IMG/VR virus record: IMGVR_UViG_3300015261_000152
Location: 1-43,402 of that record
DNA from: a virus
Reading direction: 5' to 3' (one strand)
DNA: 43,402 nt
Below the pieces are notes generated by a model, which was not told where the DNA came from, did not search any database, and was given only the letters and a program-made list of their open reading frames with translations. The translations under genes and the position numbers were made by a program. Position 1 is the first letter of the stretch. Each line of letters starts with the position of its first letter. Shown one piece after another: positions 36,560 to 43,402 of this stretch.

Positions 36560-36832
36560 ATGCATCCATCATTTCAAGAGCGCATCGACGAACTAGGTGT
36601 GCTGCTCCAGAAAACCCACGCCGCGCGACTGGAGTTCTTCAAGCGCGTTGACCATGTCATGCCGCCAAAGAAGGTCCGCTTCCAAGTGTCCGGCGAAAGC
36701 GGTGGGATGTATCGGGTCATCGACCTGAGCAGCGGCAAGACTCGCGCCTTCCGTGAAACCTTCAAGGCGGCGTATGACATCGCAATGCAATTCGAAGAGA
36801 AGGCCAACCGGCCGGCGGGAGGTGTCCAGTGA
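36560..36832 (+). CDS. hypothetical protein
   Basis: 90 residues. Helical N-terminus (FQERIDELGVLLQKTHAARL) followed by a beta segment VRFQVSGESGGMYRVIDLSS and helix AAYDIAMQFEEKANRP. GAGG ribosome binding site. Stop overlaps the next GTG start (GTGA), so the pair is coupled. No family recognised. Confidence 0.65.
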   Translation: MHPSFQERIDELGVLLQKTHAARLEFFKRVDHVMPPKKVRFQVSGESGGMYRVIDLSSGKTRAFRETFKAAYDIAMQFEEKANRPAGGVQ

Positions 36833-37140
36833 TCGGCGTCCCCCTTCCTGATCCGCGCGACGAGGTAACCGCAAAGATTAACCGGGCGCTGGAGGACTTC
36901 TTCGGCGCTGGCAAACACGCCCAACAGATCCCGGCCGGCGTCAGCGCAGAGGTGCCAATGTTCGGCGCCACCCCGCACAGCAAAAAGCTGCGCGCACTCC
37001 GCGACAAAGACGCGCCGAAGGTCAAGGCTCAGGCCGAAGCCGGCAAGACCGCACCGGCGGCAGCCGCCGCGCTCGACATGCGCATCAGCCGCGTGAAGCT
37101 GATCGCCCAGGAGAACGGCATTACGTTCGCCGAAAAATGA
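36829..37140 (+). CDS. hypothetical protein with HTH-like C-terminus
   Basis: 103 residues from GTG 36829. The C-terminal QAEAGKTAPAAAAALDMRIS then RVKLIAQENGITFAEK resembles a helix-turn-helix (A-x-A-L-x-x-x-x-S-x-V), so DNA binding is possible. The N-terminal half is helical (TAKINRALEDFFGAG). Overlaps the upstream gene by 4 nt. Confidence 0.65.
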   Translation: MIGVPLPDPRDEVTAKINRALEDFFGAGKHAQQIPAGVSAEVPMFGATPHSKKLRALRDKDAPKVKAQAEAGKTAPAAAAALDMRISRVKLIAQENGITFAEK

Positions 37141-37334
37141 AGCGCATCAGCAAACAGGTGCAGCAGCGCCGCAAACAGACCTGGCTGGACTTGCCGGCCA
37201 GCGGAATTGAAGAGGTAGGCCATGGCCAAGAGCAATGCGGAGCGCTCAGAGAAAGCCGCGGCGAAGAGGAAGAGCCGCGGCGAAGAAGAGATCAGGCTGC
37301 ACTGCCTGCCCGGTACGCGCCAAGCCCTTGCTGA
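37137..37334 (+). CDS. possible overlapping small protein
   Basis: 65-residue frame whose ATG overlaps the preceding TGA (ATGA). The first part (MKRISKQVQQRRKQTWLDLP) is a normal-looking basic helix; from about residue 29 on it overlaps the 37222 gene out of frame and is Arg/Glu-rich. Either a real coupled gene or a leader frame feeding ribosomes to 37222. Confidence 0.3.
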   Translation: MKRISKQVQQRRKQTWLDLPASGIEEVGHGQEQCGALRESRGEEEEPRRRRDQAALPARYAPSPC

Positions 37335-37536
37335 ACTGATGGCCTGGAGCGGCATAGAGGAAACAGGTGAGGTCATCACGCTGATGATTCACCACTTGCA
37401 CGGCCTTGGACCGGGCGGCGCCCTTCCGTTGCTTGAGCCGCCGCCGCGACACGAATACGTAATACCGGAAAACGTGTCGCGGAAGTTGAAGCTGGCATTT
37501 GACCGTGAAGCGTTCAGGCTTGGCCGGGACGAGTAA
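37222..37536 (+). CDS. ribbon-helix-helix-like protein
   Basis: 104 residues from ATG 37222 with GAGGTAGGCC upstream. Basic N-terminus (KSNAERSEKAAAKRKSRGEE), then IRLHCLPGTRQALAELMAWS and EETGEVITLMIHHLHGLG, a beta-helix-helix order as in RHH/CopG regulators. Probably a phage transcription factor, target unknown. Ends directly against a minus-strand gene. Confidence 0.65.
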   Translation: MAKSNAERSEKAAAKRKSRGEEEIRLHCLPGTRQALAELMAWSGIEETGEVITLMIHHLHGLGPGGALPLLEPPPRHEYVIPENVSRKLKLAFDREAFRLGRDE

Positions 37537-37737
37537 TTAGCCCGTGATGCTCTCCAGAATCTTGAGGGCTTCTACTGCTGCAGTTTTTTGAGTAGGCCCG
37601 CCTGGTCCGTTACTGCCCATGATGGAAGCCCGGACATCACCCAAAAAACGATGGATGTCGTTTCCGTTGCTCTGGTGCGCCAGAACCAAAGCCGCCACGA
37701 GGTGCTCTAGAGCGCTAATTCTTGCCTCTTGATCCAT
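37537..37737 (-). CDS. small hypothetical protein, convergent
   Basis: 66 residues from ATG 37737: MDQEARISALEHLVAALVLA then HQSNGNDIHRFLGDVRASIM. Helical and probably soluble. Ends adjacent to the 37222 stop. Its upstream DNA contains AAATACCCCACTT, repeated before the gene at 38444. Function unknown. Confidence 0.6.
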   Translation of the reverse strand: MDQEARISALEHLVAALVLAHQSNGNDIHRFLGDVRASIMGSNGPGGPTQKTAAVEALKILESITG

Positions 37738-37777
37738 TTTCCAACTCCTTAATCCGGCCCCATGCCGGGCCGAACAC

Positions 37778-37805
37778 AAATACCCCACTTATCAGAGTTG
37801 CGCCA
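37778..37805 (-). repeat. bipartite leader repeat, copy 1
   Basis: AAATACCCCACTT (37778-37790), 10 variable bases, then CGCCA (37801-37805); upstream of the 37737 gene. Read on the minus strand it is TGGCG-N10-AAGTGGGGTATTT. Same bipartite sequence at 38476-38503. Confidence 0.6.
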
Positions 37806-37851
37806 CTTCGAACGGTAGGATGGGCGGGAATGATCGAGCACTCGGCTTGCG

Positions 37852-38166
37852 TCACTGATCAACCAGCCGCTGCGATCTCATCACCGAAGCAGGCCAGCCC
37901 GGCAAATCACCCTTCACAGCAGGCTGCTTGGCGCGGGTATGAAATACGGCGGTATGGCTATCGACAATGGGAACTAGGGCGCGCGCCTGCTCAGCTTGGA
38001 AGCTCTCACGCATTGCAGAGACATCGAATTTTTTCCCGACCTGTCCGGCCAAGAAGCGACGGCTGATCTTGTAATGACCGCAGTTGAAACACACCACGTC
38101 GTCCCAATCGCCGTAGATGCCCTTGCGATACGCCTCGCCCCAGCAGATCCAACACATACATCTCAT
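37852..38166 (-). CDS. small zinc-ribbon protein, family member 1
   Basis: 104 residues from ATG 38166 with CAGGAGACGAG upstream. CMCWICWGEAYRKG (about 3-16) and CFNCGHYKISRRFLAGQ (about 26-42) give the metal ligands. VPIVDSHTAVF follows near 70, then a 30-residue tail. The C-x-x-C ... C-x-x-C-G-x-Y-x-[IV]-[ST]-R pattern and the [IV]-P-x-[IV]-D-S-[HQ] motif are shared with the genes at 38509 and 38831. Function unknown. Confidence 0.7.
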   Translation of the reverse strand: MRCMCWICWGEAYRKGIYGDWDDVVCFNCGHYKISRRFLAGQVGKKFDVSAMRESFQAEQARALVPIVDSHTAVFHTRAKQPAVKGDLPGWPASVMRSQRLVDQ

Positions 38167-38255
38167 AACTCGTCTCCTGATGCCCAGATAGATTCGGGCA
38201 AAACGGCGAGGGTTCACTGAGAAGTGTTGAACGAGCGTGTCACCTGTCGGCTGGT

Positions 38256-38444
38256 TCACTCGCTGCTCGGAGCTTCAACGATTCGATGCAACGACTCCAT
38301 GTAGCTGGCCAGGTTGATCACCTCCCGAAGGAACACGACCACCTCCAGTTTCACTGTGTCGTCCGGCAGCCCTATCCGTTTCAGCATCGCTTTAGCGTCT
38401 TCTTCGATAGCCGCCAGCGCATCTACATCGCTCTGCAACCTCAT
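38256..38444 (-). CDS. small helical hypothetical protein
   Basis: 62 residues from ATG 38444 (MRLQSDVDALAAIEEDAKAM then LKRIGLPDDTVKLEVVVFLR). One or two amphipathic helices, acidic. Positioned between zinc-ribbon members 1 and 2 and behind leader repeat copy 2. No family recognised. Confidence 0.6.
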   Translation of the reverse strand: MRLQSDVDALAAIEEDAKAMLKRIGLPDDTVKLEVVVFLREVINLASYMESLHRIVEAPSSE

Positions 38445-38475
38445 GTCGGCCTCCTGCCAGTGTGAGATTGCAGAT

Positions 38476-38503
38476 AAATACCCCACTTCTACGAATCACG
38501 CCA
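38476..38503 (-). repeat. bipartite leader repeat, copy 2
   Basis: AAATACCCCACTT (38476-38488), 10 variable bases, CGCCA (38499-38503), 32 nt before the start at 38444. Identical in its fixed parts to 37778-37805, suggesting a common regulator or a shared promoter. Confidence 0.6.
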
Positions 38504-38508
38504 GCCGC

Positions 38509-38745
38509 TTAATGCCGCAAAAGCCTTGCCGCCATTTGTGAATCTATCAGCGGAATTTCCCCGCTGCCCTGCTGATCGGCAATCCAGCGCCGGGCCACGT
38601 ATATATCGAACCTGAAGTTTCTCTGCCTATAAAGCTCCATCGCCGTCCTTGAAATTCGATAGTGCCCGCACTCTGGGCAACGATACTCCTCAGAATCTAG
38701 TCGCGAGATGGGCGCGACGACACGCCCGCAGATGAAGCAACTCAT
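38509..38745 (-). CDS. small zinc-ribbon protein, family member 2
   Basis: 78 residues from ATG 38745, chosen for GGAGG 7 nt upstream (an ATG six codons earlier is also in frame). MSCFICGRVVAPISRL and YRCPECGHYRISRTAMELYR give two CxxC knuckles. NFRFDIYVARRWIADQQGSG and IPLIDSQMAARLL follow. Closest to the gene at 38831: both have NFRFD and Q-x-GSG. Likely a compact zinc ribbon with a conserved C-terminal helix-loop. Confidence 0.75.
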   Translation of the reverse strand: MSCFICGRVVAPISRLDSEEYRCPECGHYRISRTAMELYRQRNFRFDIYVARRWIADQQGSGEIPLIDSQMAARLLRH

Positions 38746-38830
38746 TTCTACCTCCGTCGACATGACGCAAAAACTCTAGCTAATTCCTTACAACCCTCCA
38801 CCGCCCGGGCATGCCCCGGCATAAGGACGC

Positions 38831-39064
38831 CTAAACGCCGAGGAGGACAGCCTCGTGAGAATCGATTGTTGGAATAACCCCAGAGCCCCGCTGCTGCGCC
38901 AGCCACGATCGAGAGAGATGCACATCAAAGCGGAAATTGTTGTTTCTCAAAAGAGCGATAGCGTTGCGAGTGACTCGATAACTTCCGCAATCCGGACACA
39001 CTCTTTCCTGGTAGGCCTCATGCAAACCTACCGCCGCTGGCCCGCTGCATATCAAGCAAGACAT
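38831..39064 (-). CDS. small zinc-ribbon protein, family member 3
   Basis: 77 residues from ATG 39064 with GAGGGGGCGTC upstream. MSCLICSGPAAVGLHEAYQE, RVCPDCGSYRVTRNAIALLR, NNNFRFDVHLSRSWLAQQRG and IPTIDSHEAVLLGV repeat the family-2 pattern almost segment by segment. A promoter (39090-39118) lies just upstream. Function unknown. Confidence 0.75.
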   Translation of the reverse strand: MSCLICSGPAAVGLHEAYQERVCPDCGSYRVTRNAIALLRNNNFRFDVHLSRSWLAQQRGSGVIPTIDSHEAVLLGV

Positions 39065-39089
39065 GACGCCCCCTCTTGGCTTTTTTTCA

Positions 39090-39118
39090 AATATAGCCAG
39101 CACCAATTCGCTCAACAA
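39090..39118 (-). promoter_or_regulatory. predicted promoter for leftward zinc-ribbon genes
   Basis: Minus strand: -35 TTGTTG (39113-39118), 17-bp spacer, -10 TATATT (39090-39095), 26 nt before the start at 39064. Confidence 0.45.
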
Positions 39119-39789
39119 TGACCGGTTATCAACCGGAAAGGACGCCCCATGCCCACAGAAAAAAACCGGCCGAGCCGCTGAAAGTTGAACGCTCGACTGT
39201 GACCAAGCTGGTGATCACCGGCGCACCGCGTCTCGACGCGATTACCGTGTTCCTCGAGGACTTCGGCCGCCGCGACTGCCCTACCGAATCCGACCCGAGC
39301 TATCAGACCGCCCAAGGCAAGATCACGATCAACTGCTGGGACACCAGCTGGAGCGCCTACTGGGCCGGCATGGGCCCGCGCACGGTGGCCGAGTTCGTGG
39401 CCGACTGTGATTGGCACTACGTCCTGAACTGCCTCGATCGCAGTATCAGCAGCACGCGGTTCAGCGGGAATGCCCTTCACGCCTTCGCAAAAAAGTGCAT
39501 AGTCCAGCGCCGCCGGCAACAGACCGGCCGACATGACTGGGAGCTGGATGAGCTGAGCAAGGATGAGGCGCGTGAGCTCTGGCACGACATCGACGTCCTG
39601 CGAAGCGTCGAGTCACCGAACGAATGCTGGCATCACGACAGGCTGCTGACTGAACTGTTCGGCGATGAGTGGCACTACCCGGTCAGCGACAAGGCTGTCG
39701 AGGAGAATCACGAATTCAACTACCTGCGCAGAGTGGTTGAAGCAGTACAGGCTGCGCTGCGCCAAACGCTGGAGCAGCTAGCAACTTGA
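39118..39789 (+). CDS. hypothetical phage protein with A7 slippery start region
   Basis: Open from ATG 39118 for 223 residues, but that ATG has no ribosome binding site. A second ATG at 39149 has GGAAAGGA upstream and reads MPTEKNRPSR then stops at 39179-39181. One extra A in the A7 run at 39159-39165 would join it to this frame as MPTEKKPAEPLKVERSTVTK. The conserved body (LVITGAPRLDAITVFLEDFG, then TINCWDTSWSAYWAGMGPRT, DECWHH-like NECWHHDRLLTELFGDEWHY) is a protein type common in Pseudomonas phages; function unknown. The start may therefore be a one-base deletion, or a programmed -1 slip on GAA AAA AAC. Confidence 0.7.
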   Translation: MTGYQPERTPHAHRKKPAEPLKVERSTVTKLVITGAPRLDAITVFLEDFGRRDCPTESDPSYQTAQGKITINCWDTSWSAYWAGMGPRTVAEFVADCDWHYVLNCLDRSISSTRFSGNALHAFAKKCIVQRRRQQTGRHDWELDELSKDEARELWHDIDVLRSVESPNECWHHDRLLTELFGDEWHYPVSDKAVEENHEFNYLRRVVEAVQAALRQTLEQLAT

Positions 39790-39790
39790 A

Positions 39791-40033
39791 TCAAGGCAAC
39801 TGACTGTCGACCCATCGTTCAGCAGTGGCAAGAGCCTCCGCCAGCGCGCTTTGATAGTCTTCCCACGGGCCAGAAAGATCGGCGACGGTGTTGGCAAAGC
39901 TTGGCACTTCGCTGGCCTCGACGACGTGTACCGCTACAGGGACTTCATCGTTAGGCTTATTCCAGTCGAACTTTATGAACAGCTCGTGCCCACGATATTG
40001 GTGAGCGATCGGCCTATCCATGGTGTGTGACAT
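39791..40033 (-). CDS. small hypothetical protein
   Basis: 80 residues from ATG 40033 with AGGAAGAGG upstream. MSHTMDRPIAHQYRGHELFI then EVPVAVHVVEASEVPSFANT: a short beta segment and a C-terminal helix (DYQSALAEALATAERWVDSQ). Resembles small phage proteins with a beta-sheet and one helix; family not identified. Ends 2 nt from the 39118 gene. Confidence 0.6.
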   Translation of the reverse strand: MSHTMDRPIAHQYRGHELFIKFDWNKPNDEVPVAVHVVEASEVPSFANTVADLSGPWEDYQSALAEALATAERWVDSQLP

Positions 40034-40135
40034 GTCCTCTTCCTACAGGCATCCGCTGGCAGAACAGTAAGTTTCAACCATATAGGCCGCTTCGCCTATT
40101 GAGGCAAAAGGCCACTCCCTCCCCCTTCAAAGTCA

Positions 40136-40149
40136 GCCGCTATAGCGGC
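40136..40149. promoter_or_regulatory. 14-bp perfect palindrome before 40162 gene
   Basis: GCCGCTATAGCGGC is its own complement and sits 12 nt before the ATG at 40162, next to AAGGACGAAGTC. Position fits an operator or a leader hairpin. Confidence 0.5.
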
Positions 40150-40161
40150 AAGGACGAAGTC

Positions 40162-40584
40162 ATGTCTGAAGAAAAGAAGCAAACAGGGCCCGACCATTTT
40201 CGGTACGTCGACTCCATCGGCCCGGAAGGGGTCACGATCGTCTGCCGTAAATATGTGGTCATTCGCGAAAGCGAGCACTGCTACTGGATCGTTTCGGAGC
40301 GCTCGGAAGGCTGGGCGCGGGCACGGCAAGCAGCTACGGGCAAGGCCTTCAAGGATGCCAAGCGGGTATCAAAGGATTCGTGGCGGCGATTCGCGTACCC
40401 AGGGAAAGAAAAAGCACTCTCCTCCTACAAAGCCCGCAAGCGGCACCAGCTCGGGCACGCTGAACTCGCCCTTGAGCGTGCGAAAACTGCTCTTGCAGAC
40501 ATCAAGGATATTGAGGCGATCAACGACGAGCATCTGTGCGCAGGCGGCGATTACATCAAACAGCTCAACTGGATGGACTGCTGA
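40162..40584 (+). CDS. hypothetical protein
   Basis: 140 residues from ATG 40162 (AAGGACG as ribosome binding site). Beta-rich N-terminus (FRYVDSIGPEGVTIVCRKYV, CYWIVSERSEGWA), basic middle, and a coiled C-terminal helix (HAELALERAKTALADIKDIE). Its stop overlaps the ATG of the next gene. No family recognised; nucleic-acid binding would suit the charge. Confidence 0.65.
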   Translation: MSEEKKQTGPDHFRYVDSIGPEGVTIVCRKYVVIRESEHCYWIVSERSEGWARARQAATGKAFKDAKRVSKDSWRRFAYPGKEKALSSYKARKRHQLGHAELALERAKTALADIKDIEAINDEHLCAGGDYIKQLNWMDC

Positions 40585-41252
40585 TGGATACCTCACCACA
40601 ATCGAAAGAACGGCCGATCCTGTTCTCGGCACCGATGGTGCGCGCCATTCTGGATGGACGGAAGACGGTCACGCGGCGACCGGTCAAGGTTCAGCCGCAT
40701 ACCGACGCCAGTGGCAATTTCTGTGTAGGACGCTCCAACTACGGCCAGGACGGTTACGGCAAACCTGTGACCAAGCGCTTCATCAACGACTGCTGCCCCT
40801 ATGGCAAGCCCGGCGACCGGCTGTGGGTGCGCGAGACCTGGTACTGCGATCACAGCGAGGTGTTGAGCGGCCCTTACCTCAAACCGGATGACTTGGATAT
40901 CAGCGAGGCGCGCGACGACGGCACGCTGGTGTACGCCGCCGATGGACTGGCTCCTTATGAGCAGGAGCAGCCGACTTGGAAGCCGAGCATCCACATGCCG
41001 CGCTGGGCCTGCCGCATCCTGCTGGAGATCATTGACGTCCGCGTCGAGCGGTTGCAGGACATCACCTACGAACAGGCCGTAACCGAGGGTGTTCATCGCG
41101 GCGCGCTACGAGAGTGGTGCGCGAGCGACGAAGGCGGCGCCTGCCATAAATACCCGATACCGGCATTCCGCGACCTTTGGCAATCCACCGGCGGCGACTG
41201 GGACGCCAACCCCTGGGTCTGGGTCGTCGAGTTCAAGCGGGTGAAGCCATGA
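40584..41252 (+). CDS. ASCH-like phage protein
   Basis: 222 residues from ATG 40584, which overlaps the preceding TGA. RPILFSAPMVRAILDGRKTV then TRRPVKV near 8-34, YGKPGDRLWVRETWYCDHSE near 90, WKPSIHMPRWACRILLEIID near 145 and the closing FRDLWQSTGGDWDANPWVWV are the standard set of phage ASCH/PUA-fold proteins. RNA or modified-nucleotide binding is predicted from the fold. Function in the phage is not known. Confidence 0.85.
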   Translation: MDTSPQSKERPILFSAPMVRAILDGRKTVTRRPVKVQPHTDASGNFCVGRSNYGQDGYGKPVTKRFINDCCPYGKPGDRLWVRETWYCDHSEVLSGPYLKPDDLDISEARDDGTLVYAADGLAPYEQEQPTWKPSIHMPRWACRILLEIIDVRVERLQDITYEQAVTEGVHRGALREWCASDEGGACHKYPIPAFRDLWQSTGGDWDANPWVWVVEFKRVKP

Positions 41253-41307
41253 TCGCCTCGCCTGGTTCGCCTATGTGTACAGCTACAAGGGTCGCGTTGA
41301 CGTGACG

Positions 41308-41547
41308 TCAGGAAGTGAGCGGCTCTTCAGGAGGTCGACCGTCGAGAAGTGGCATTGGGTCGACTTTGACGCCTCTGACGGCGGTTACCCAAGCTGAATA
41401 AGCGGAGCTTTGACGTGCGAAGGCATCATCCCAGGTCGAGCCAGAAAGCTCGCCCGCAATTACCAGCATCATTAATTGCGTTGTAGCAGCATCAAGCTCA
41501 ACAAGAAGAACGTGGGCCTGGAATCGTAGATCGTCTGCGGAATTCAT
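41308..41547 (-). CDS. small helical hypothetical protein
   Basis: 79 residues from ATG 41547 (MNSADDLRFQAHVLLVELDA then ATTQLMMLVIAGELSGSTWD). Two helices, weakly hydrophobic, Ala/Leu-rich. A longer frame to 41721 exists but its first 58 residues look like noise. Function unknown. Confidence 0.55.
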   Translation of the reverse strand: MNSADDLRFQAHVLLVELDAATTQLMMLVIAGELSGSTWDDAFARQSSAYSAWVTAVRGVKVDPMPLLDGRPPEEPLTS

Positions 41548-41759
41548 GGTGGTGCTCGATGGACTGTGGCGTTCTGTAAGCCGGTTAACCGAATAGTTCT
41601 CCTGCTTTGAGTGTGGCACGAAAACCTCTACACGAGAGGCATATTTGTACAAGAACGTATTTAAAAGTTCCGCATAGCTTTCCAGCTTTAAACCTCCCCC
41701 CCTTTCCGTTCCCTTTATCAATCAACAGCCTGCCGGTGAACGGCGGGCGAGGATTCGTT

Positions 41760-42119
41760 ATGTCCGATTTCCAAACCGAAACCACGCCCATCGCGCGCAA
41801 GCAGCACACGTGCGGAGAGTGCCATGGCCTCATTAAGCCGGGCGAGAAATACCAGCTTGTGTCCGGCTGCTGGGATGGGCGCATGGATTCCTGCAAAACC
41901 TGTATGCCCTGCCTCGAAGCGCGTACCTGGGCGATTGCTCAGCCCGAATGGACGGGCGATGGCGAACATCTCTACTACTTTGGCCGGCTCGATGAGGATT
42001 TGGCGGATCTCGCTCTAGAGATCGGATCGCAGGATGGTCGACGGTTCCACGCCTACCGACTGCAAACGCTCATGGCCCGGCGGCGGAACGCAGCAACAGC
42101 GCAACAGAAAGTTGCATAA
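41760..42119 (+). CDS. zinc-finger-like hypothetical protein
   Basis: 119 residues from ATG 41760 with GCGAGGATTCGTT upstream. KQHTCGECHGLIKPGEKYQL (about 14-33) and SCKTCMPCLEARTWA (about 44-58) hold paired cysteines plus histidines. This is close to the LIM/PARP-like cross-brace pattern seen in small phage proteins. A helical tail follows. No enzyme motif. Confidence 0.7.
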   Translation: MSDFQTETTPIARKQHTCGECHGLIKPGEKYQLVSGCWDGRMDSCKTCMPCLEARTWAIAQPEWTGDGEHLYYFGRLDEDLADLALEIGSQDGRRFHAYRLQTLMARRRNAATAQQKVA

Positions 42120-42162
42120 ACCATCACCATCTTCTGCCGCCACGCGCGGCATGGAGCGTCAC

Positions 42163-42369
42163 ATGACCATCCAGTTTCTATCTCACGAGGAGGTTTGCGA
42201 GCTCACTGGCGCGCGGACCAAGGCAGGACAGATCCTCAACCTGAAAAAGAACGGCGTCCGCCATACGATCAAAGTGAACGGCTGGCCGAGCGTCACCGCG
42301 ATGGCGGTCACCGCCGTCAGCGCATTTGAATCTGAAAAGCCCGTCTGGAAATCACGTAAGGCCAGCTGA
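42163..42369 (+). CDS. DUF4224-type excisionase-like protein
   Basis: 68 residues from ATG 42163 with GGAG 6 nt upstream. IQFLSHEEVCELTGARTKAG then QILNLKKNGVRHTIKVNGWP fits DUF4224, a small winged-helix type found next to phage integrases. It ends one base before the integrase ATG. Recombination directionality (Xis) is the likely role. Confidence 0.75.
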   Translation: MTIQFLSHEEVCELTGARTKAGQILNLKKNGVRHTIKVNGWPSVTAMAVTAVSAFESEKPVWKSRKAS

Positions 42370-42370
42370 C

Positions 42371-43402
42371 ATGGGAAGACGACCAAGTAAACCCGGCTCG
42401 ATCGCCAGGCTGCGGGAACGCAAGAAAGCCAGCGGCCGGGTGTTCTACTACTACGACACGGGCGGCAAAGACCGCAAGGAAATTCCCCTGGGCAGCGACT
42501 ACGGTCTGGCGATCATGGAGTACGCGAAGCTTGAGCGTGATCGCACCGCAACCGATCTGGTCGCCAAGGTCATCACGTTCCGCTACGTCGCCGAAAAATA
42601 CATGGTCGACGTCGTCCCCACCAAAGGCACAGCCACCCAGGCTGACAACAAGCGCGAGCTGAAGAATCTGATCGCTTTCTTCGACGACCCACCCGCGCCG
42701 CTGGAAACGATTGAGCCGTTGCACGTACGCCAGTACCTGACATGGCGCAAGGCCGCACCGGTGCGCGCGAACCGCGAGAAGGCATTGCTCAGCGCCATCT
42801 GGAATTACGCTCGGGACAAGGGTTACACGTCTCTTGCCAATCCATGCGCGGGCATCAAGGGCAACAAGGAAACTGGCCGGGACACGTATGTTGAGGATGC
42901 GCTGTTCAAACGCGTGCACGACAAGGCAGATGTGGGCCTGCGAGACGCGATGGACCTTGCCTATCTGACCGGGCAACGGGTGACCGATACCCGGATGATG
43001 GACGAGCGCGACGTGCGCGATGGGCAAATTTGGGTGTTGCAGGGCAAGACAAAGGCGAAGCGTCGGATTGAGATAACGGGGGAGTTGAAGATTTTGATTG
43101 ATCGAATCATGTCCCGGAAGTCAGAACACAAGGTCCGCTCGACGCGGCTGATCGTTACAGAGGACGGCACACCGATGACGGTGGCGATGTTGCGGAGAAG
43201 GTTTGACCTGGCCAGAGAGGCTGCCGGCGTGCAGAAAGCTGAGTTTCAGATGCGCGACTTGCGCGCCAAGGCGGGTACCGACAAGGCAGAGTCCAGTGGT
43301 GATATATTGCAGGCTAGGGATCAACTTGGGCATACGACGGTGGTTATGACCGAGCAGTACATACGCAATCGAAAAGGCAAAAAGGTCATGCCTACAAAGT
43401 GA
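42371..43402 (+). CDS. tyrosine integrase
   Basis: 343 residues. An N-terminal arm-binding part (RPSKPGSIARLRERKKASGR) is followed by a core-binding SAM-like domain at about 75-165 and a catalytic domain at about 180-340. Catalytic residues: R203 in TGQRVTD, Lys at about 226-228 (QGKTKAK), R298 in RDLRAKAGTD (Box II His replaced by Arg295, common in this subgroup), H321 in QLGHTT and nucleophile Y330 in TEQYIRN. It is complete and stops at the last base of the window. Position after an excisionase-like gene at the prophage edge marks it as the main integrase. Confidence 0.92.
   Translation: MGRRPSKPGSIARLRERKKASGRVFYYYDTGGKDRKEIPLGSDYGLAIMEYAKLERDRTATDLVAKVITFRYVAEKYMVDVVPTKGTATQADNKRELKNLIAFFDDPPAPLETIEPLHVRQYLTWRKAAPVRANREKALLSAIWNYARDKGYTSLANPCAGIKGNKETGRDTYVEDALFKRVHDKADVGLRDAMDLAYLTGQRVTDTRMMDERDVRDGQIWVLQGKTKAKRRIEITGELKILIDRIMSRKSEHKVRSTRLIVTEDGTPMTVAMLRRRFDLAREAAGVQKAEFQMRDLRAKAGTDKAESSGDILQARDQLGHTTVVMTEQYIRNRKGKKVMPTK

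Noticed and set aside
41600-41721. N-terminal extension of the 41308 gene up to 41721
   Set aside because: The added residues look non-coding and the internal ATG at 41547 gives a compact helical protein.

Overview
The window is the greater part of a temperate, tailed-phage prophage in a GC-rich gammaproteobacterium, most likely Pseudomonas (fluorescens-like). This rests on the codon and base usage and on the kinds of small genes present (DUF1654, Q, KilAC antirepressor, DUF4224, VRR-NUC). It is a family-level inference; no host housekeeping gene pins the species.

Layout. 1-2531: accessory genes of uncertain ownership. These are a small hypothetical, a coiled-coil gene behind a perfect LexA-type box, a truncated SRAP/YedK start, and a membrane diguanylate cyclase. 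2816-24825 (minus strand): the late operon. Transcription order (right to left) is terminase small and large subunits, gpW, portal, ClpP-like protease, decoration protein, major capsid E, three connector/tail-completion genes, then a P2-like contractile tail (V, W, J, I, fibre, fibre assembly, sheath, tube, E/E', tape measure, U, X, D), and finally lysozyme, Rz/Rz1 and two small genes. So a lambda-type head is joined to a P2-type tail. 24853-25055: repeat-rich region in the position of a cos/cosB site. 25198-25542: holin. 25759-27255: an AT-rich ApeA-like HEPN gene, with its own terminators, between antiterminator Q and the holin. 27375-33784 (minus): the early/middle operon: cro-like gene, CII-like, antirepressor, O-like protein with an iteron origin inside its gene, P, recombination genes, an internal tyrosine recombinase, a zinc-ribbon gene and Q. 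33873-34700 (plus): S24-family repressor. 34746-35066 (minus): DUF1654 gene behind a near-consensus LexA box. 35204-43402: a second early region of small genes on both strands, ending with an excisionase-like gene and a tyrosine integrase.

Regulation can be read from the DNA. A 14-bp operator, TTTAG-N4-CTAAA, occurs as three evenly spaced copies between repressor and cro and as two copies around the rightward promoter at 35204. In each of three predicted promoters the -10 lies on an operator half and the -35 is 17 bp upstream. A boxA-like sequence follows the rightward promoter. Several late genes share the same leader: a hairpin, a U-run and a CTGGAG ribosome binding site.

The least described items are the Q-to-holin HEPN defence cargo, three paralogous small zinc-ribbon proteins (37.9-39.1 kb), the operator/promoter architecture, the repeated hairpin leaders, a tandemly duplicated tail chaperone with a possible +1 (or -2) recoding site, an A7 slippery start at 39.15 kb, and two complete tyrosine recombinases in one prophage. 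Attachment sites were not found; the right-hand one probably lies just outside the window.
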